Shown one piece after another: positions 1 through 11,277 of a DNA stretch of 64,000 bases. The stretch is taken from NCBI GenBank assembly GCA_011037195.1, contig JAAEAF010003828.1, forward strand, positions 1 to 64,000, written 5' to 3'. The stretch's first letter is position 1, and every line of letters begins with the position of its first letter. The translations under genes were made by a program, and so were the position numbers. The notes under the pieces are model-generated. The model made no database searches, was not told the origin of the DNA, and saw only the letters and a program-made list of their open reading frames with translations. Origin of the DNA: Triatoma infestans. Taxonomy: Eukaryota > Arthropoda > Insecta > Hemiptera > Reduviidae.

Positions 1-1240
1 GGGCTAGATGAAAGTGGCCAGAACTTACGAATTTCACACCTAGATATGTATAGGACGGAACAACTTCTATTTCTTCACCCAAACAATAAAACTTTTTTAA
101 TGTTTTGGAGCGGCCTTTATGGAAATGCTACCAGTGCACACAGACTGTGCAACAATGGTCTTTGGAGGCAGAGGGGCCCGGGAGGGGCTAAAGCTAAACC
201 CAGGCCCAGTGTTAGACATGGCCCAGGTTAGCATCTGTCCAACATATAATTTCGAGGTTCCATTTCTGGTGTTCCTAGGCTCTAGGCGGAATGGTCCAAG
301 GGGTGGGAAATGGTCCAAGGGGTGGGAAAAACGCTACCGGACAGGACCTCTGTGGTTTACAGGTGGTTCTAGGATGGATTGCGGAACTGGAGCAGGAGTG
401 TATGGAATGAGCCCGCAGGTACTCATTGAGAGGCCGTTGGGCAGGTATTCCACTATATTCCAGGCTGAAGTTTTTGCCATTAAGGTCTGTGCCGAGGAGA
501 ACCTGCGTAGAGCCCCAAGGGGCAAGGTCATACGCATTTGCTCGGACAGTCAGGCCGCACTGAAAGTCCTAGAGGCTTACAGAACTACCTCATCCCTAGT
601 GAAAGAATGACGTGAGGCATTGGTGAGACTCTCCAGGCACAACAAGTACAGCTGCTATGGGTGCCTGGACATGCAGGGATTGAGGGTAATGAGATGCAAG
701 GAACGGGGCAAACACTCCGTTCATTGGTCCAGAGCCGGTCCTGGGGATAACTGGCGGAGCGATTCGTGCAGCGATTAGAGAGTGGTGTCGCAGTAAGCAT
801 GAAGAGCTCTGGAAGGGGAGCCCGGGTGCTATACACAGTAAAAGGATGATGCCAGGACTGTGTAAACGAAGGACCCAAATGACTCTTAGTCTGAGTAGGA
901 GCCAGTTCTATCTGATGACGGGACTATTTACGGGTCATGATAGGTTCAGGAAAACATCTGTACAAGGTAGGGCTCATTCGAGCGGAACCCTTGTGCAGAT
1001 TATGTCAGGAAGAGGAGGAAACGGCCCCCCCCACCTGTTGTTTGATTGCGTTGCAATAATTAAATTGAGGTATGAGACCTTTGGTACGTTGCGACCTGAG
1101 GAGATGGTGGCTCAAAATGACCTGGTGGTGAAGGCCCTCAAACACCTTAAGGAGGGAGGGTTTGTCTACTAGAACTATCGGGGATGGCACAATAAGCCTC
1201 TATTAGCTGCAGTGCAGGGATATAGCCCACCCGAGGTTGG
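1..1240 (+). pseudogene. Non-LTR retrotransposon 3' part (RNase H plus Cys-His tail)
   Basis: This is a decayed 3' end of a LINE open reading frame 2. The frame at 119-610 carries an RNase H domain: the first catalytic Asp position reads FTGGSRM (Asp replaced by Gly), the Glu is kept in FQAEVFAI and the second Asp in ICSDSQAAL. The stop at 608 interrupts it. The WVPGHAGIEGN stretch that normally follows is still readable near 655-700. A second frame (846-1172) contains a gag-like terminal zinc-binding segment with a C-x2-C remnant followed by LLFDC. The last 70 bases look like 3' UTR and run into an AAT microsatellite, the usual tail of such elements. A short tandem duplication (two units of about 18 bases) lies at 291-328. 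Stops and frameshifts mean no working protein. The 5' end is outside the window. Confidence 0.8.
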
Positions 1241-1242
1241 TA

Positions 1243-1290
<48 letters not shown>

Positions 1291-1294
1291 GACA
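1241..1294 (+). repeat. (AAT)n microsatellite, LINE tail
   Basis: About 16 ATA/AAT triplets. It directly follows the 3' UTR of the LINE at 1-1240, so it is best read as that element's simple-repeat tail. Confidence 0.85.
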
Positions 1295-1793
1295 TAATAA
1301 TGTGGCCAAAATAGTACACAGTGCGCTAGTTAGGCAGGTAGGTCTTCTACCTAACGCCTCGCCATATTATTTGTACTCCCCTGATAGAGTACTGGAAAGT
1401 GACCGTCATCTGCTATATTGGGACCGTACAGTATTGGCAGATAGGTTAGTTGCGCACAACCGACCGGACATAATATGGCACGACAGGCAAACCCGGAAGG
1501 TGTGCCTTGTGGACGTGGCTATCCCCAACTCTAATAATCTGACTTCCTCCTACGAAGAGAAGCGTAGGAAATACTGTGAGCTCGCCCAGGTGATTCTATC
1601 CCAGTGGAGGCAGGTAGATCAGGTAGACATGCTACCTATTATTATTTCTGCAGAAGGTCTAGACCCCCATACACTTCATACAAGTCTAGCCAAGCTAGGC
1701 CTAAACGGGGGAATAATTAAGGTGATGCAGCAAGCTGTTGTAATCCTGAGCACCTGTCATATTGTAAGAACTGCCCTGGGTCAACCGGAATGA
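1295..1793 (+). pseudogene. C-terminal fragment of a retrotransposon with restriction-like endonuclease
   Basis: The open frame, once the upstream microsatellite-encoded isoleucines are discounted, matches the C-terminal region of R2/R4-type non-LTR retrotransposons. The segment RPDIIWHDRQTRKVCLVDVA has the PD...(D)-type spacing of a restriction-like endonuclease core. It is followed by the charged helix YEEKRRKYCELA and a terminal LSTCHIVRTAL block that I recognise from arthropod copies. These enzymes nick the target for target-primed reverse transcription. No reverse transcriptase domain is present. The frame is open to its stop at 1791-1793 but begins inside the microsatellite, so it is a 5'-truncated copy abutting the upstream LINE. 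Family assignment by motif only. Confidence 0.6.
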
Positions 1794-1794
1794 G

Positions 1795-2035
1795 TCAATC
1801 TTGTTTGTATTTATGTGTGCATGTATTTATGTATGTAAGGTGTATGTTGTTATGTAAAATGTATATGTGTACAGATATGTGTGTGTGTGTACATGTGTGT
1901 ACGCATGTTTGTGTTTGTATATATATATATGCATATGCACGGACATGTATGTATATGTACATGTGTGTGTGTGGTGCGTCTGTATTTGCGTATTTATGTG
2001 TGTGTGTGTCTGTGTACATTTATATTTATATAAAA
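1795..2035. repeat. TG/TA-rich low-complexity tract
   Basis: Imperfect TG, TGTA and TATA repeats. The open frames called here in both strands are products of the repeat and are not genes. Confidence 0.85.
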
Positions 2036-3466
2036 CATAGGCAAAAATATGGATTTTTGGTTCGCCTCTTGCTATTGGCCGCGGTTAACTAATATTTTTC
2101 TAGGGTGTTTCCACACTCCGTGGTAATAAAAAAAAAAAAATAAATAAAAATAATAATAATATGGAAATGCTACAATTCATTTTCAGACCGGTTTTCTGTA
2201 CCATAATATGAAATAATTTAAAATGAAAATAATTCAAAAATTCTGGCAACTTAGCCTTACCGAATTACAAAATTAATTACTTCAATTAACCAAGTTAAAA
2301 AAACATAAATAATTAAAAACGTCACTTCTTAATTGTTACTGAATTCATTATTAAAGAAAACCCTTCAAACACACTAAAGGAGTTTCAAGTTATAGGAGGT
2401 AGAAATAGAAAAAATTCAGAAATGAATAGTTGACATTATTAAGTATTCAGTCGAACTTTTTGAATAAATGATTATTCATTAAAAACCATTGTAAAGTATC
2501 TAAATAAATTTGCAAAAACGTAATTGAATATTTGTAGCAATCTTCACTTCTGTTGTGCATAAATAAACCTTAATGCAATCTATGTTAATTTATAATTTAA
2601 ATAATTGAGCTATTGTTTATTTTACTCTGTTTTCTAAGATTTATGAAAATTTATTCATTACATGTAGATAATTTTATTTGCATTTTTATTTGTGTAGGTT
2701 GAAATATATATAGAAACATAATTATTCTCTGAAAATTATTTTAACTTGTCGTTTGAGAAATTTGGTATAAAATTATCGAAACATTTTAGTCGATTTATGG
2801 ATAGTAATAATTTTGGTATATATACATATGAGTATTAAGGATAAATTAAAATTAAAATTGAGTTTTAATATAAACCTGAGAGAATGGTCATAAAACCAAA
2901 TAAAATCAAATCCAAAACAATCAAATGGATTAGCTTTTGCAGGCTCTTTTATATCATCAATCGCCTTTAAATAAGATCGTTCTGTATAAATGATTAAACA
3001 CAATTTTTTAGTCATTTTAATGATAATTTTGCCTTGTAAGAGTGTCGGCTACCTGAGCCAATTACTATTTTAAAATTGCGAAATATAAATAAATTCAATA
3101 TATTGATATTATGCCACAGACAGAAAAGATTAAACGATTTCTATTGAGCAGTTATTATTTTATTTTTTGTTTTAGTTTCTTTCATTTTGCTTTTCTAATT
3201 ATAGCTTTTACTTTATTCGCTATTTACTTCATTTTAAGTTCTGTAGTTTATGATTATCTAATTTAATTTTTCTGATGAAGCTTCTTTTCACTTTATGCTG
3301 CTATCTATTTATTTACTTATTCTATTTTATTTGTAAGCAGGTATTCTTTAATTTTGCTTTTGCTTTTTTTAATATTTGTAAATATGTAAGTAGTAATGAT
3401 TAATAAAAAGTAGCCTCACTCTATTTGTATGGGCTATTTCCCCAAAAACAAATAAGTAATAAATAT
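2036..3466. other. AT-rich intronic DNA, no gene recognised
   Basis: Starts with about 100 bases that may be the 3' UTR of the retroelement fragment upstream, ending in an A-rich run near 2127-2160. The remainder is AT-rich with no coding pattern I can support on either strand. Confidence 0.5.
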
Positions 3467-3486
3467 ATAATAATAATAATAATAAT

Positions 3487-3665
3487 TTGTTGTGGTGGTT
3501 GGTTCCGCAGAGCTGGAAAGCATCAGAGACATTTTCCGTGGTAGCCTGCTTCATTTTGTGGTCATCGACCGGTTTCAGGCGTTCGCCCATCTTCAGGATG
3601 CGTTTTTCAGACAGTGTGACAACACAGACTTGCACAGAGCAACTTCGTTTCACACTAACTGAGAC
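3487..3665 (-). repeat. Penelope-type terminal repeat with hammerhead-like core
   Basis: This repeat recurs in inverted orientation at 4612-4750 and elsewhere in the window. On the minus strand, 3563-3600 carries a hammerhead-ribozyme-like core: CUGAAGA, a short stem closed by GAAC, then GAAA and GGUC. CATC before the core and GATG after it can form a 4-bp helix I. One extra U lies between CUGAAGA and the stem. Hammerhead motifs in the terminal repeats of Penelope-like elements are established in the literature; activity here is inference. Confidence 0.65.
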
Positions 3666-4079
3666 ATATTTTTAAAGACATCCTTCCGAACAAACAACAA
3701 ATTAGGCAAAAAACTCCGCACTCGTACCGAGCTCACTGACGTGTATGACAGCAGTGGGGTCTACGAGTTGAAATGCCCGGACTGTGACAACATTTACGTG
3801 GGGCAGACCGGCAGAAAAATCAAGGAACGATTTACCGAACACATCAGATCATACAAATACAACAAAGTTGACTCAAATTACGCCAATCACCTAAACACTA
3901 ACAAACACAAACCCGATGACATAACGACCACGATGAAGCTAATACACTCTGGCCACAAAGGACGACGACTTGACATAGTAGAACAACTCGAAATATATAA
4001 ACGCAAGGCACAAAACTTAATAAATGAACAGACAAAATTTGCCAGTGAACCATTATTCAGAACACTCTTCCCACAATAG
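3666..4079 (+). pseudogene. Penelope-like element, GIY-YIG endonuclease domain
   Basis: The frame (ATG at 3741, but readable from about 3680) encodes the C-terminal GIY-YIG nuclease of a Penelope-like retroelement. The first motif is GVYELKCPDCDNIYVGQTGR, with the Cys-x2-Cys between GVY and YVG that is typical of these elements. The Arg-containing helix follows (KIKERFTEHI), then the NYANHLNTNKH segment. The preceding FRTNN and RTRTELTD residues are the usual linker from the reverse transcriptase. This nuclease nicks the target DNA for integration. The reverse transcriptase is missing, so this is a 5'-truncated copy. It lies between inverted copies of the terminal repeat (3487-3665 and 4612-4750), the arrangement known for Penelope elements. 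The domain itself has no internal stop. Confidence 0.85.
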
Positions 4080-4611
4080 CAACAGAAACACAATTACACA
4101 CGCAACAAATGTTCTTAAATAGATTTTAAGTTAAGTGCGTATTTGGATGATGTATGTGAGTGATGATGTGATATGGTTTGTGGGATGCATAATAAAAAAC
4201 TTAATTATATAAAAAACTATAATTAGGTATATATGCTTGCGAGGATGTGAGGGTTGCGTGAAAAAGTGAAAGAATGACTGGAGTTTATTAATTCTTTGGA
4301 ACTAGAAAAACTTAATTATATAAAATATCGTTCAATTTTAAACGAATGAATGAATTTTAAATGTTAGTTTAATCGTTGTTTAATTTTATTTAAATTTATT
4401 TTGTGTATTTCTTATATTCTTTATATTTTGGTTAGTTAATTGTAAAGTAAATCTCCCTCCAACAACAGAGTTTAAAGATTAGAACCCCACGTGTTGTGTC
4501 CACTGTAAGAAAAAAAATTTGCCCTTTAACAACCCAAACACGTGTTTTCCCACCCATCTGGCCACATCCCTTTACCTAGTTTAAGAGTTTAGCATTTTAA
4601 AAATACGGCTC
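4080..4611 (+). other. Probable 3' UTR of the Penelope-like element
   Basis: AT-rich noncoding DNA between the nuclease stop and the inverted terminal repeat. No coding pattern seen. Confidence 0.4.
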
Positions 4612-4750
4612 AGTTAGTGTGAAACTAAGTTGCTCTATGCAAGTCTGTGTTGTCACACTGTCTGAAAAACGCATCCTGAAGATGGGCGAACGCCCGAAAC
4701 CGGTCGATGACCACAAAATGAAGCAGGCGACTACGGAAAATGTCTCTAAT
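4612..4750 (+). repeat. Inverted Penelope-type terminal repeat, hammerhead-like core
   Basis: Inverted partner of 3487-3665. On the plus strand the core runs CATC 4672-4675, CTGAAGA 4676-4682, stem-loop 4684-4695 (GGGC/GCCC with GAAC), GAAA 4696-4699, CCGGTC 4700-4705, GATG 4706-4709. Predicted cleavage would follow C4705. An unpaired T at 4683 departs from the consensus. It is followed by a short AAT-type repeat (4747-4775). Confidence 0.65.
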
Positions 4751-4775
4751 AATAATAATAGTAATAATAATAGTA

Positions 4776-5855
4776 AGGTAGGTACTGTAAAAGCGTTTTC
4801 TGTATTAATAGTAGTAAACCATTATTGCTATTGAGAGAAATGATAAAATCGGCTGGCCAATCTAAACATTAAAGGCCGTATACTTGTGTCCAAGCTTGGC
4901 ACAATTAGCTCAAGTTGACATCTGAATATCTGTAATTGTTTGCCAATCAGACAACATGTTCTAATTTGACTTCAACGTTGAAGTCAACAGTGGTCAACGA
5001 ACCGCTTTGTTCAGTAAGGGAAGTTACAACCATGCGAATGGGACAAATGTTCCTATTACAGTATCAGTTGAATTATAGTGTTTATTTATTGCAGAAAAGA
5101 AGGATGGAGGGTAACAAAGGTTGGATGGCTCTTTAAACTGCATAGAGAAGTTGAAACATTTATCACTAGTACGTATTCGCTCTCTTAATAAAGAAAGACA
5201 GAATATGTTTCATAATATTCAGCAGTGCAGGCTTATTACCAGAATCTAATCAAATAAAATAATTTTGGTTAAATAATTCAAAAAAAAAAAATTGAAATCT
5301 ATCCCTATTGCTCCTTTTCAACATTAATTACATTTTATATTACCTGGCTAAGCTGAAGAAAAACATTTTCTGCCAGCCGAAGGACCTCGGCCTGTTGAAT
5401 ATGTCTAAATAACCTTTCCTGGGAAATATAACGTGGTTACAATTTCTAATCTTATTTTGGCTCAAATATTATCACTTCAACAACATTGCCATGGTACTAG
5501 TTTGGCTGTCATTCATGCTAACCTGCAAGGCTTTTATAATGTTATTACCATCCTACTTCCGGCTCACATAGTCTCTTGCTTGTTGGTATTTCATGGAAGA
5601 GGTTATACCTAATAAAGAAAAGTTAATGACAGGAAAACTATTCCAAATGTTGGAAAAGCTGTATAGTAATACAGATGCTTGCACCTTCCAAAACTATAAA
5701 GGATCCTTTGATATAGCTCCCGGAAACCGAAAAAGTTGAAAAATGACGTTAGATGACGACAATGCTAGCCCGACAAAAAATATTGAAGCCAAGACCAAAA
5801 TACCAAGAAACCTGGTCCCTAATTGTGCGCTTATATTTTCTTGGCACTTTTTGGG
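4776..5855. other. No gene recognised
   Basis: Intronic or intergenic DNA of mixed composition. The short open frames here have no recognisable domains. The last part, 5740-5855, adjoins the 3' tail of the minus-strand LINE that follows. Confidence 0.4.
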
Positions 5856-6340
5856 AGAATTATTATTTATTATTTGTCTGTGGGGAGGGACCAAACCCTA
5901 CGCTATCCAAAGCCTCACTAGGCCCGTATAGCTATCCCAAGAAAAACACCACAAACCGGGTCTAGAACAAAAATCCAGACCCGGATCTATTCCATCCAAG
6001 ATTCACCGCAGTTCGAATAAATCGGACCATAACTTTAAGCGGAAATATCCTAAGCTCTTCCACAGACATCCTATTCCGACCAAAGGTCTTGAACCTAATT
6101 TCCTCACAACCCAAGCAACAAGCAATCAGTCATAAGATGGATGGGAGTTTCCTCCTCTGTCTCGCAGACTCTACAAAATGGATCCGGCATGAGCCCCATT
6201 ATGTAGAGGTGTCTTCTTAAACCACGATGTCCTATAAGGGATCCAACCAGATGGCTGAGAGAAATCCGTGAAAAACACAGCAACGCCTCACTAATGGTCT
6301 AGTCTGGAACCGCGATGAGCATTCTGGACTGCCGAAAATC
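5856..6340 (-). pseudogene. Non-LTR retrotransposon 3' end, Cys-His tail
   Basis: Read on the minus strand, 6340 to about 6110 gives the segment that follows RNase H in I/Jockey-type LINEs: HLVGSLIGHRGLRRHL, then FCRVCETEEETPIHLMTDC, a C-x2-C ... H-x4-C zinc-binding block. A frameshift or stop follows at about 6110, after which the frame continues downstream into a 3' UTR. The element ends in an ATAA/AAT-rich tail near 5860. It shares this block with the fragments at 11278-12150, 13038-13571 and 31270-31740. Not a working gene. Confidence 0.75.
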
Positions 6341-6766
6341 AACTGAGCTCATCCATAAGGGTGAATTCTGTGAAGTTGTCCATGTCTGGAAGCCTGACTG
6401 ACATGTGCCAGAAGACACGCCCACAGCAGCCTCGGGACCTATGAAAGGAAGATAGGCGCCTAATTTGGATTTTTGGTAGAAAGCATAGTAAGAAGCCTAA
6501 AAATTTACTGCATATGAACATAAATATTTCATATCCAAAATCCAAGAGGTAGTGGGAAATGGTCGTCCAAGAATGAATCAAAGAAGAACGAGATAGGATA
6601 TTGGAATTTTAAGTACACTGGCCGGATCTGACTAGATAGAGTCAGATGCCGGATTGTCATACAATAGGAAAAAGAAGCATAGAAGATATAAAACAAAATG
6701 AAAAGCGTAGAATTCCCCAGATATGAGGGGATCCGGTATGAAAATTTAGATTAAAATGTTTATTGA
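6341..6766. other. No gene recognised
   Basis: Unassigned sequence between a LINE remnant and a foldback repeat. No supported coding region. Confidence 0.4.
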
Positions 6767-7068
6767 AAATTCTTTTGTTGTGGTGGTTGGTTCCGCAGAA
6801 CTGGAAAGCATCAGAGACATTTTCCATGGTAGCCTGCTTCATTTTGTGGTCATCGACCGGTTTCGGGCGTTCGCCCATCTTCAGGAAGCGTTTTTCAGAC
6901 AGTGTGACAACACAGACTTGCACAGAGCAAACTTAGTTTACACACTCTGTAGACTCTACACTCTGTGTTGTCGCACTGTCTGAAAAAGCATCCTGAAGAG
7001 GGGTGAACGCCCGAAGCCGGTCGATGACCACAAAATGAAGCAGGCTACCACGGAAAATGCCTCTGATG
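6767..7068. repeat. Foldback pair of the Penelope-type repeat
   Basis: Two near-complementary arms (about 6767-6940 and 6955-7068) of the same repeat seen at 3487-3665, meeting almost head to head. The left arm has a hammerhead-like core on the minus strand, but helix I is broken (CTTC instead of CATC). The right arm has GAAG in place of GAAA, so both look inactive. Confidence 0.75.
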
Positions 7069-7844
7069 AAAATTCTTTTATCTCAGTTTTTCGTAATTTT
7101 TGTATCCTCAATTTCATTTCGTTTTTTTAAACTTGGCAAATTTACTATACTCAATGGTTGTTTATTTTTTATTTTGAATATTTTTCAAGAAGGTCCTTTA
7201 TTATTAATAACTTAAAAAATTGATTCCATTTGTTTTTAATTCATCTAAAATCATCCTAAAATAATGTCCTCTCTGTGTGATGAGTTAAATAAAATGTCCT
7301 ATCCATTATTAATGGAGCTCCTTAGATTGGCCAAATTTTTTTCCGTCATAAATAACACTTTTATCGTCTTGGCGAAATAATGAGTGTAATAATCGTATTT
7401 CATTGATTAATTTTAACATTAGCCACCCTATTATTGTAATTAACTTGTAGCTTTAAGCACTTCGTCCTTTTCAGTAGAAATATATTGAGAAAGCTTCATG
7501 TTCAATGAACTTCACAATACCTTACATCCAGCTTAATAAGCCATTCTTTAATTAAGTTAATTTTTTTTTTTACTGGAACCAAAAGTGGCCAATATTATTA
7601 AAATAAATTGCGCATATATAACTATTAAATCATGTAATATTGTGTCTTTTCTAAAATCTGTTAAGACTGTGATATTGTAATTTGTCCATTTCACCGACTT
7701 TTAAATAATTTATCATCAGATAATTATAACAATTACGATTCAAAAGATTGTTCTTACTAACTAATTGGGCGATTGATAAAAAGAGTAAAAAAATACTTGA
7801 CCATGGTCAAATGCATTGATTTGAAATTATTATCATAATATATA
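7069..7844. other. AT-rich DNA, no gene recognised
   Basis: No supported features. Several homopolymer T runs. Confidence 0.5.
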
Positions 7845-7976
7845 TTTTTACTTTCTCTTACTCCTAGTAAGAGGAAGTATTGTAATCGTGTCAAATTTTC
7901 GATATCGAGTTTTCACCGGAAATATCCGTTTTGAGGTCCCCTGAGTCCAAAAAAGTGGTTTTTAGCAAATGGTCTG

Positions 7977-8007
<31 letters not shown>

Positions 8008-8848
8008 TGTGTGTGTGTGTGTGTGAACAGCATAGTTCCGAAAACTGAAACTAATATTCCGTTTAGGTATCACATGTCGACTGTGCGTTATCTGTCAAAA
8101 TTCCTCAACCGGAAGTACCACTTTACTAGTTGTTTTTTTTACTTTTTTGCGTTTTTCTCAAAATGGCTCCAACGATTTTCTTTAAACTTGGTACATCAAC
8201 TACATATACAAGGAGCTACAACTTTTATTTGAAACATTTCTTGGGAAAATTGATTTAAGGGCCCTTCTGGGGGAGGGATGGGGTTAGGTTACCCTTAAAG
8301 TGCTATTTCAGGTTATTACACAATTCGGTCATTTAAATAATGTTAATTAGAATTAAATATGTTGTTGAAATTCCGAGTTTGAGAAAAATCGAAAAACCGG
8401 AAGTGCTTTTGTTTTAACACTTTACTAAATGATTTTTTTTTCACTTTTTCGCGATTTTCTCAAAAATAGCCCCGACGATTTTCTTGAAACTTCTTATATA
8501 AACTAACATTCAAAGATCTACAACTTTTATAGAAAACATTTCTCTGGGAAAATTCATTTAAGGGCACTTTTAGGAGAGGGGTAGGGTTACAGCTTTCTCT
8601 AAAGTGGTATCATACTTGATTATACAACTCTATCATCCAAATGAAATTAATTATAAATAAATAAATGGCCAAAATTCCGAGTTTGAAGGAAATCAGTAAA
8701 CCGGAAGTGCGCTTTTACTGAATAGTTTTTTTTTTCAGTTTTCGACAAATTTCATTAAATTTGGTGCACAAACTATAACATTTGTCAATTATAATTTTGA
8801 GAACTGGAGTAAGAGAAAGTTGTGTGAGTGTTTCACACCAGATTTTTT
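7845..8848 (+). mobile_element. DINE-1/Helentron-like interspersed element, full copy
   Basis: Representative copy of the commonest family in the window. It begins with an imperfect palindrome (TACTTTCTCTTACT...AGTAAGAGGAAGTA), followed by a conserved block with CGATATCGAG. A TG microsatellite (7974-8023) sits at the same place in each copy. Repeated units of about 320 bp follow; each has CCGGAAGT, TTTCTCAAAAA, CAACTTTTAT and a G-rich GGGAGGGG tract. The 3' end reads GGAGTAAGAGAAAGT, complementary to the start, then a hairpin GTGTGA-GTGTT-TCACAC and a CAGATTTTT tail. Subterminal inverted repeat, central tandem repeats and 3' hairpin match the described architecture of non-autonomous Helentron-associated elements; a TIR-type MITE is the alternative. 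It encodes no protein. Confidence 0.6.
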
Positions 8849-10897
8849 TTAATAATCAAAAAGTTTTTTTTTTTTTCATTTTTTTGTTTGTTTTTCCACA
8901 ATAACTGAAGTAAACGGAAACTTTTTTAGCTGCTCAAAAGAAACAAAAAAGTCTCATATCTTCATTATTATAATTTTTTTTTACATTTTTATTTTTATTT
9001 CTTTTTTACCATTATTTAATTTCAACAACTGAAAATTTCGACAAATAATGAATTATTAATAAAATATTTACGATCGGATTGATCGTATTAAAGTGGGTGA
9101 ATGGAAATAGAACAAAAAAAAATTTTTAATTTTAAAAAATAGGGGGGAAAAAACAACACATTATTGGCTGTAAGATATTAAGAGTTTAATAATAATTTTT
9201 TTTTTTTTTTTGAGAAATGAACAAAATATGGCCACTTTTTTATTGGTAAAGAAAAAACTTGTGAATTTATTCAGAATATCAAAAAAATAAATCCATTAGG
9301 CTATATTGGGGAGGTAAAGAAAAAGTTTTTAATTTAATGTCTAAAGAGTTTTAAACATTTTCCATTATTCAGATCAATAATTATTTTAGAGATGGTTTCA
9401 TTATTAAAAAGTTAATTTTGAATTTTATAATATGTTAACAGAAATAGGAGATATTTTTGTTTAATAACATAAATTTAAAAATAACGATAGCCATCATTAA
9501 ATCTTTAGGAGGTTTGCCTAAAACGTCTTAAAAGATTAACTTTGGAATGAGTATGAAATGAACAAAGGATAATATCTGAGACTGTCCAGCATTTGTCCCC
9601 CCCCCCTTATTCAAATTATTGAATCCTGGGAATTTGAAAAATATATGATAAATCTATTACGCCGGGATTTTGCTAAGTCGTTAAGAATCTTGAGGTCAGT
9701 ATGAATATTATTTTAGCCACACTGCCCACTATGCATACATAGCACGATTTTGGCTAATAAATCTGTACCTCAATGTTATAAGGGCCAATGTCCTAAATTT
9801 GGTCAAATGAGATAAATACAGCAATGGACATATATATTAGATCATAAATTTTTAATTCAATAAGAGTTTAAGTCCAAAAATAAACGTAAAACCTTTAAAA
9901 TAGAAAATATATTCAGGCCAACGTCCAGTATATCTTAAGAAAAAAAAAGGCCGAAGTGCACATTGGCCCAAGTCGTATCAGCGCTAAAATAATTTAGGGC
10001 CAATAATTCCTGGTGAATATGAACGTTGGCCCTCTTTTATTTAAACTAGATGGTAGATTTCAACTACCTAGATTGAAGAATTGCATTCATCTAGTTGCAG
10101 TTTTATTTTGTTAAATATCATTAAATACAACTGGCATTAAATACCACTGGACGAAAATAAGTATCGTTATTTAATGTCATTGCTGAAATGTATCAGCAGG
10201 AATTTCTATTTATCACTCAAAAGTCAGAGAGCTTGAATGAAGATTTCTCACCAGTTACTGCGCAAGTACAAGATAATTACAGACATTAATCTTGTTGTCC
10301 TCGATGTCCTCGAATGCGTTCTTCACTTAGGGGCCAATGTCCAAAAAAAAAAAATTTAAAACAATTAAATAGTTAAAAACGTGTCGCCAATTGAAACTAA
10401 GTGTATTAAAAGGTCATAAAAATAAATTGCATCATGATTGTAATGTAAAACTAGCGATTTATTGAAATCATAAGTTCACTGCAAACTTTGACAACAGCGT
10501 TCTCATAGTAACAGGACATTGGTCCTTATAACATTGAGGTACAGTAAATTACTTTAGGCAATGAACCTAACTTACTATCAAAATACCTTCCTGCATCTTA
10601 TTACGTGCTAATAATAATTCATCTATTAAAAATAGGAAAATATACATTTTTTGTCTATTTTTATAAACTTTTTTTTCTAAATATGATAGGCTTAAAAAAA
10701 AAAAAAAATACCATAAATTAGATCTGATCATATAAAATTAAATGCGCTATTCAATCCGTTATTCCGCTATCCAATTCAATCTATTTCGATTTGACAGATC
10801 TGAATGAACTATTAATATGGCAATTTTTTTTACAAAAAATTAAAAAAAGCCTTTAATTTTTTTCAAAATGTGAATAAAAATCATTTAATAAGTTTAC
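8849..10897. other. AT-rich intronic DNA, no gene recognised
   Basis: Many A and T homopolymers and one C run near 9596-9606. I see no coding pattern on either strand. A downstream collagen exon would be expected beyond 10898 on the minus strand, but none was recognised before position 1. Confidence 0.45.
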
Positions 10898-11015
10898 CTT
10901 TTTCTCCTTTGATGCCTGGTTTACCAGCAGCTCCTGGAATACCTGGTAGTCCGTCAACACCTGGTTCTCCAGGATCACCTTTTAGTCCTGGCTCTCCAAT
11001 AGGCCCTGGAATACC
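10898..11015 (-). CDS. Collagen exon (sixth of those seen)
   Basis: The 118-nt exon encodes an uninterrupted collagen triple-helix segment of 13 Gly-X-Y triplets, starting [18 protein letters not shown] and ending GEK plus the first base of a Gly codon. The acceptor is TTTCAG before GGTATT and the donor is GTAAAC (minus strand). It starts in phase 0, which fits the phase-0 end of the exon at 18777-18947, and ends in phase 1, so the next exon should start with two bases of a Gly codon. That exon is not seen in the window. Collagen chains trimerise in the secretory pathway and act in extracellular matrix or at the cell surface. The chain type cannot be fixed from this part. Confidence 0.85.
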
Positions 11016-11277
11016 CTGAAATTGTTATAAGCAGCTTTAGTTGTATTATGGTTAATCAAATCCATTACTTTTCATCAATACTTCTATTTCGCTTTATGTC
11101 AAGAGAGATAATGGTAAATATCTTCTACAACTAAATACTAGGTCTAAAAGAAAAATTTTTGTAAACACTTTATGGTTACAAGACCGCTCACCCTATCAGA
11201 TTTCCTTCAGTTGGTCATTATTTCATTAGCCGAACCTGTCTAAAATTTTATTTTAAAAACGTCCCCTTCGATAACAC
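11016..11277 (-). other. Collagen intron, 5' part
   Basis: Unremarkable intronic DNA between the exon acceptor and a LINE insertion. Confidence 0.4.

Noticed and set aside
1790..2092. Cys/Val-rich 100-codon frame
   Set aside because: Translation of TG/TA repeats; no gene.
3369..3653. Recurring minus-strand frames with VTLSEKRILKMGER (also at 4619 and 6657)
   Set aside because: They are translations of the Penelope-type terminal repeat; the repetition comes from the repeat, the ends differ, and the conserved bases follow the ribozyme-like core and not codons.
7891..8232. His/Thr- or Val/Cys-repeat frames in DINE-like copies
   Set aside because: Translation of the GT microsatellite inside the element.
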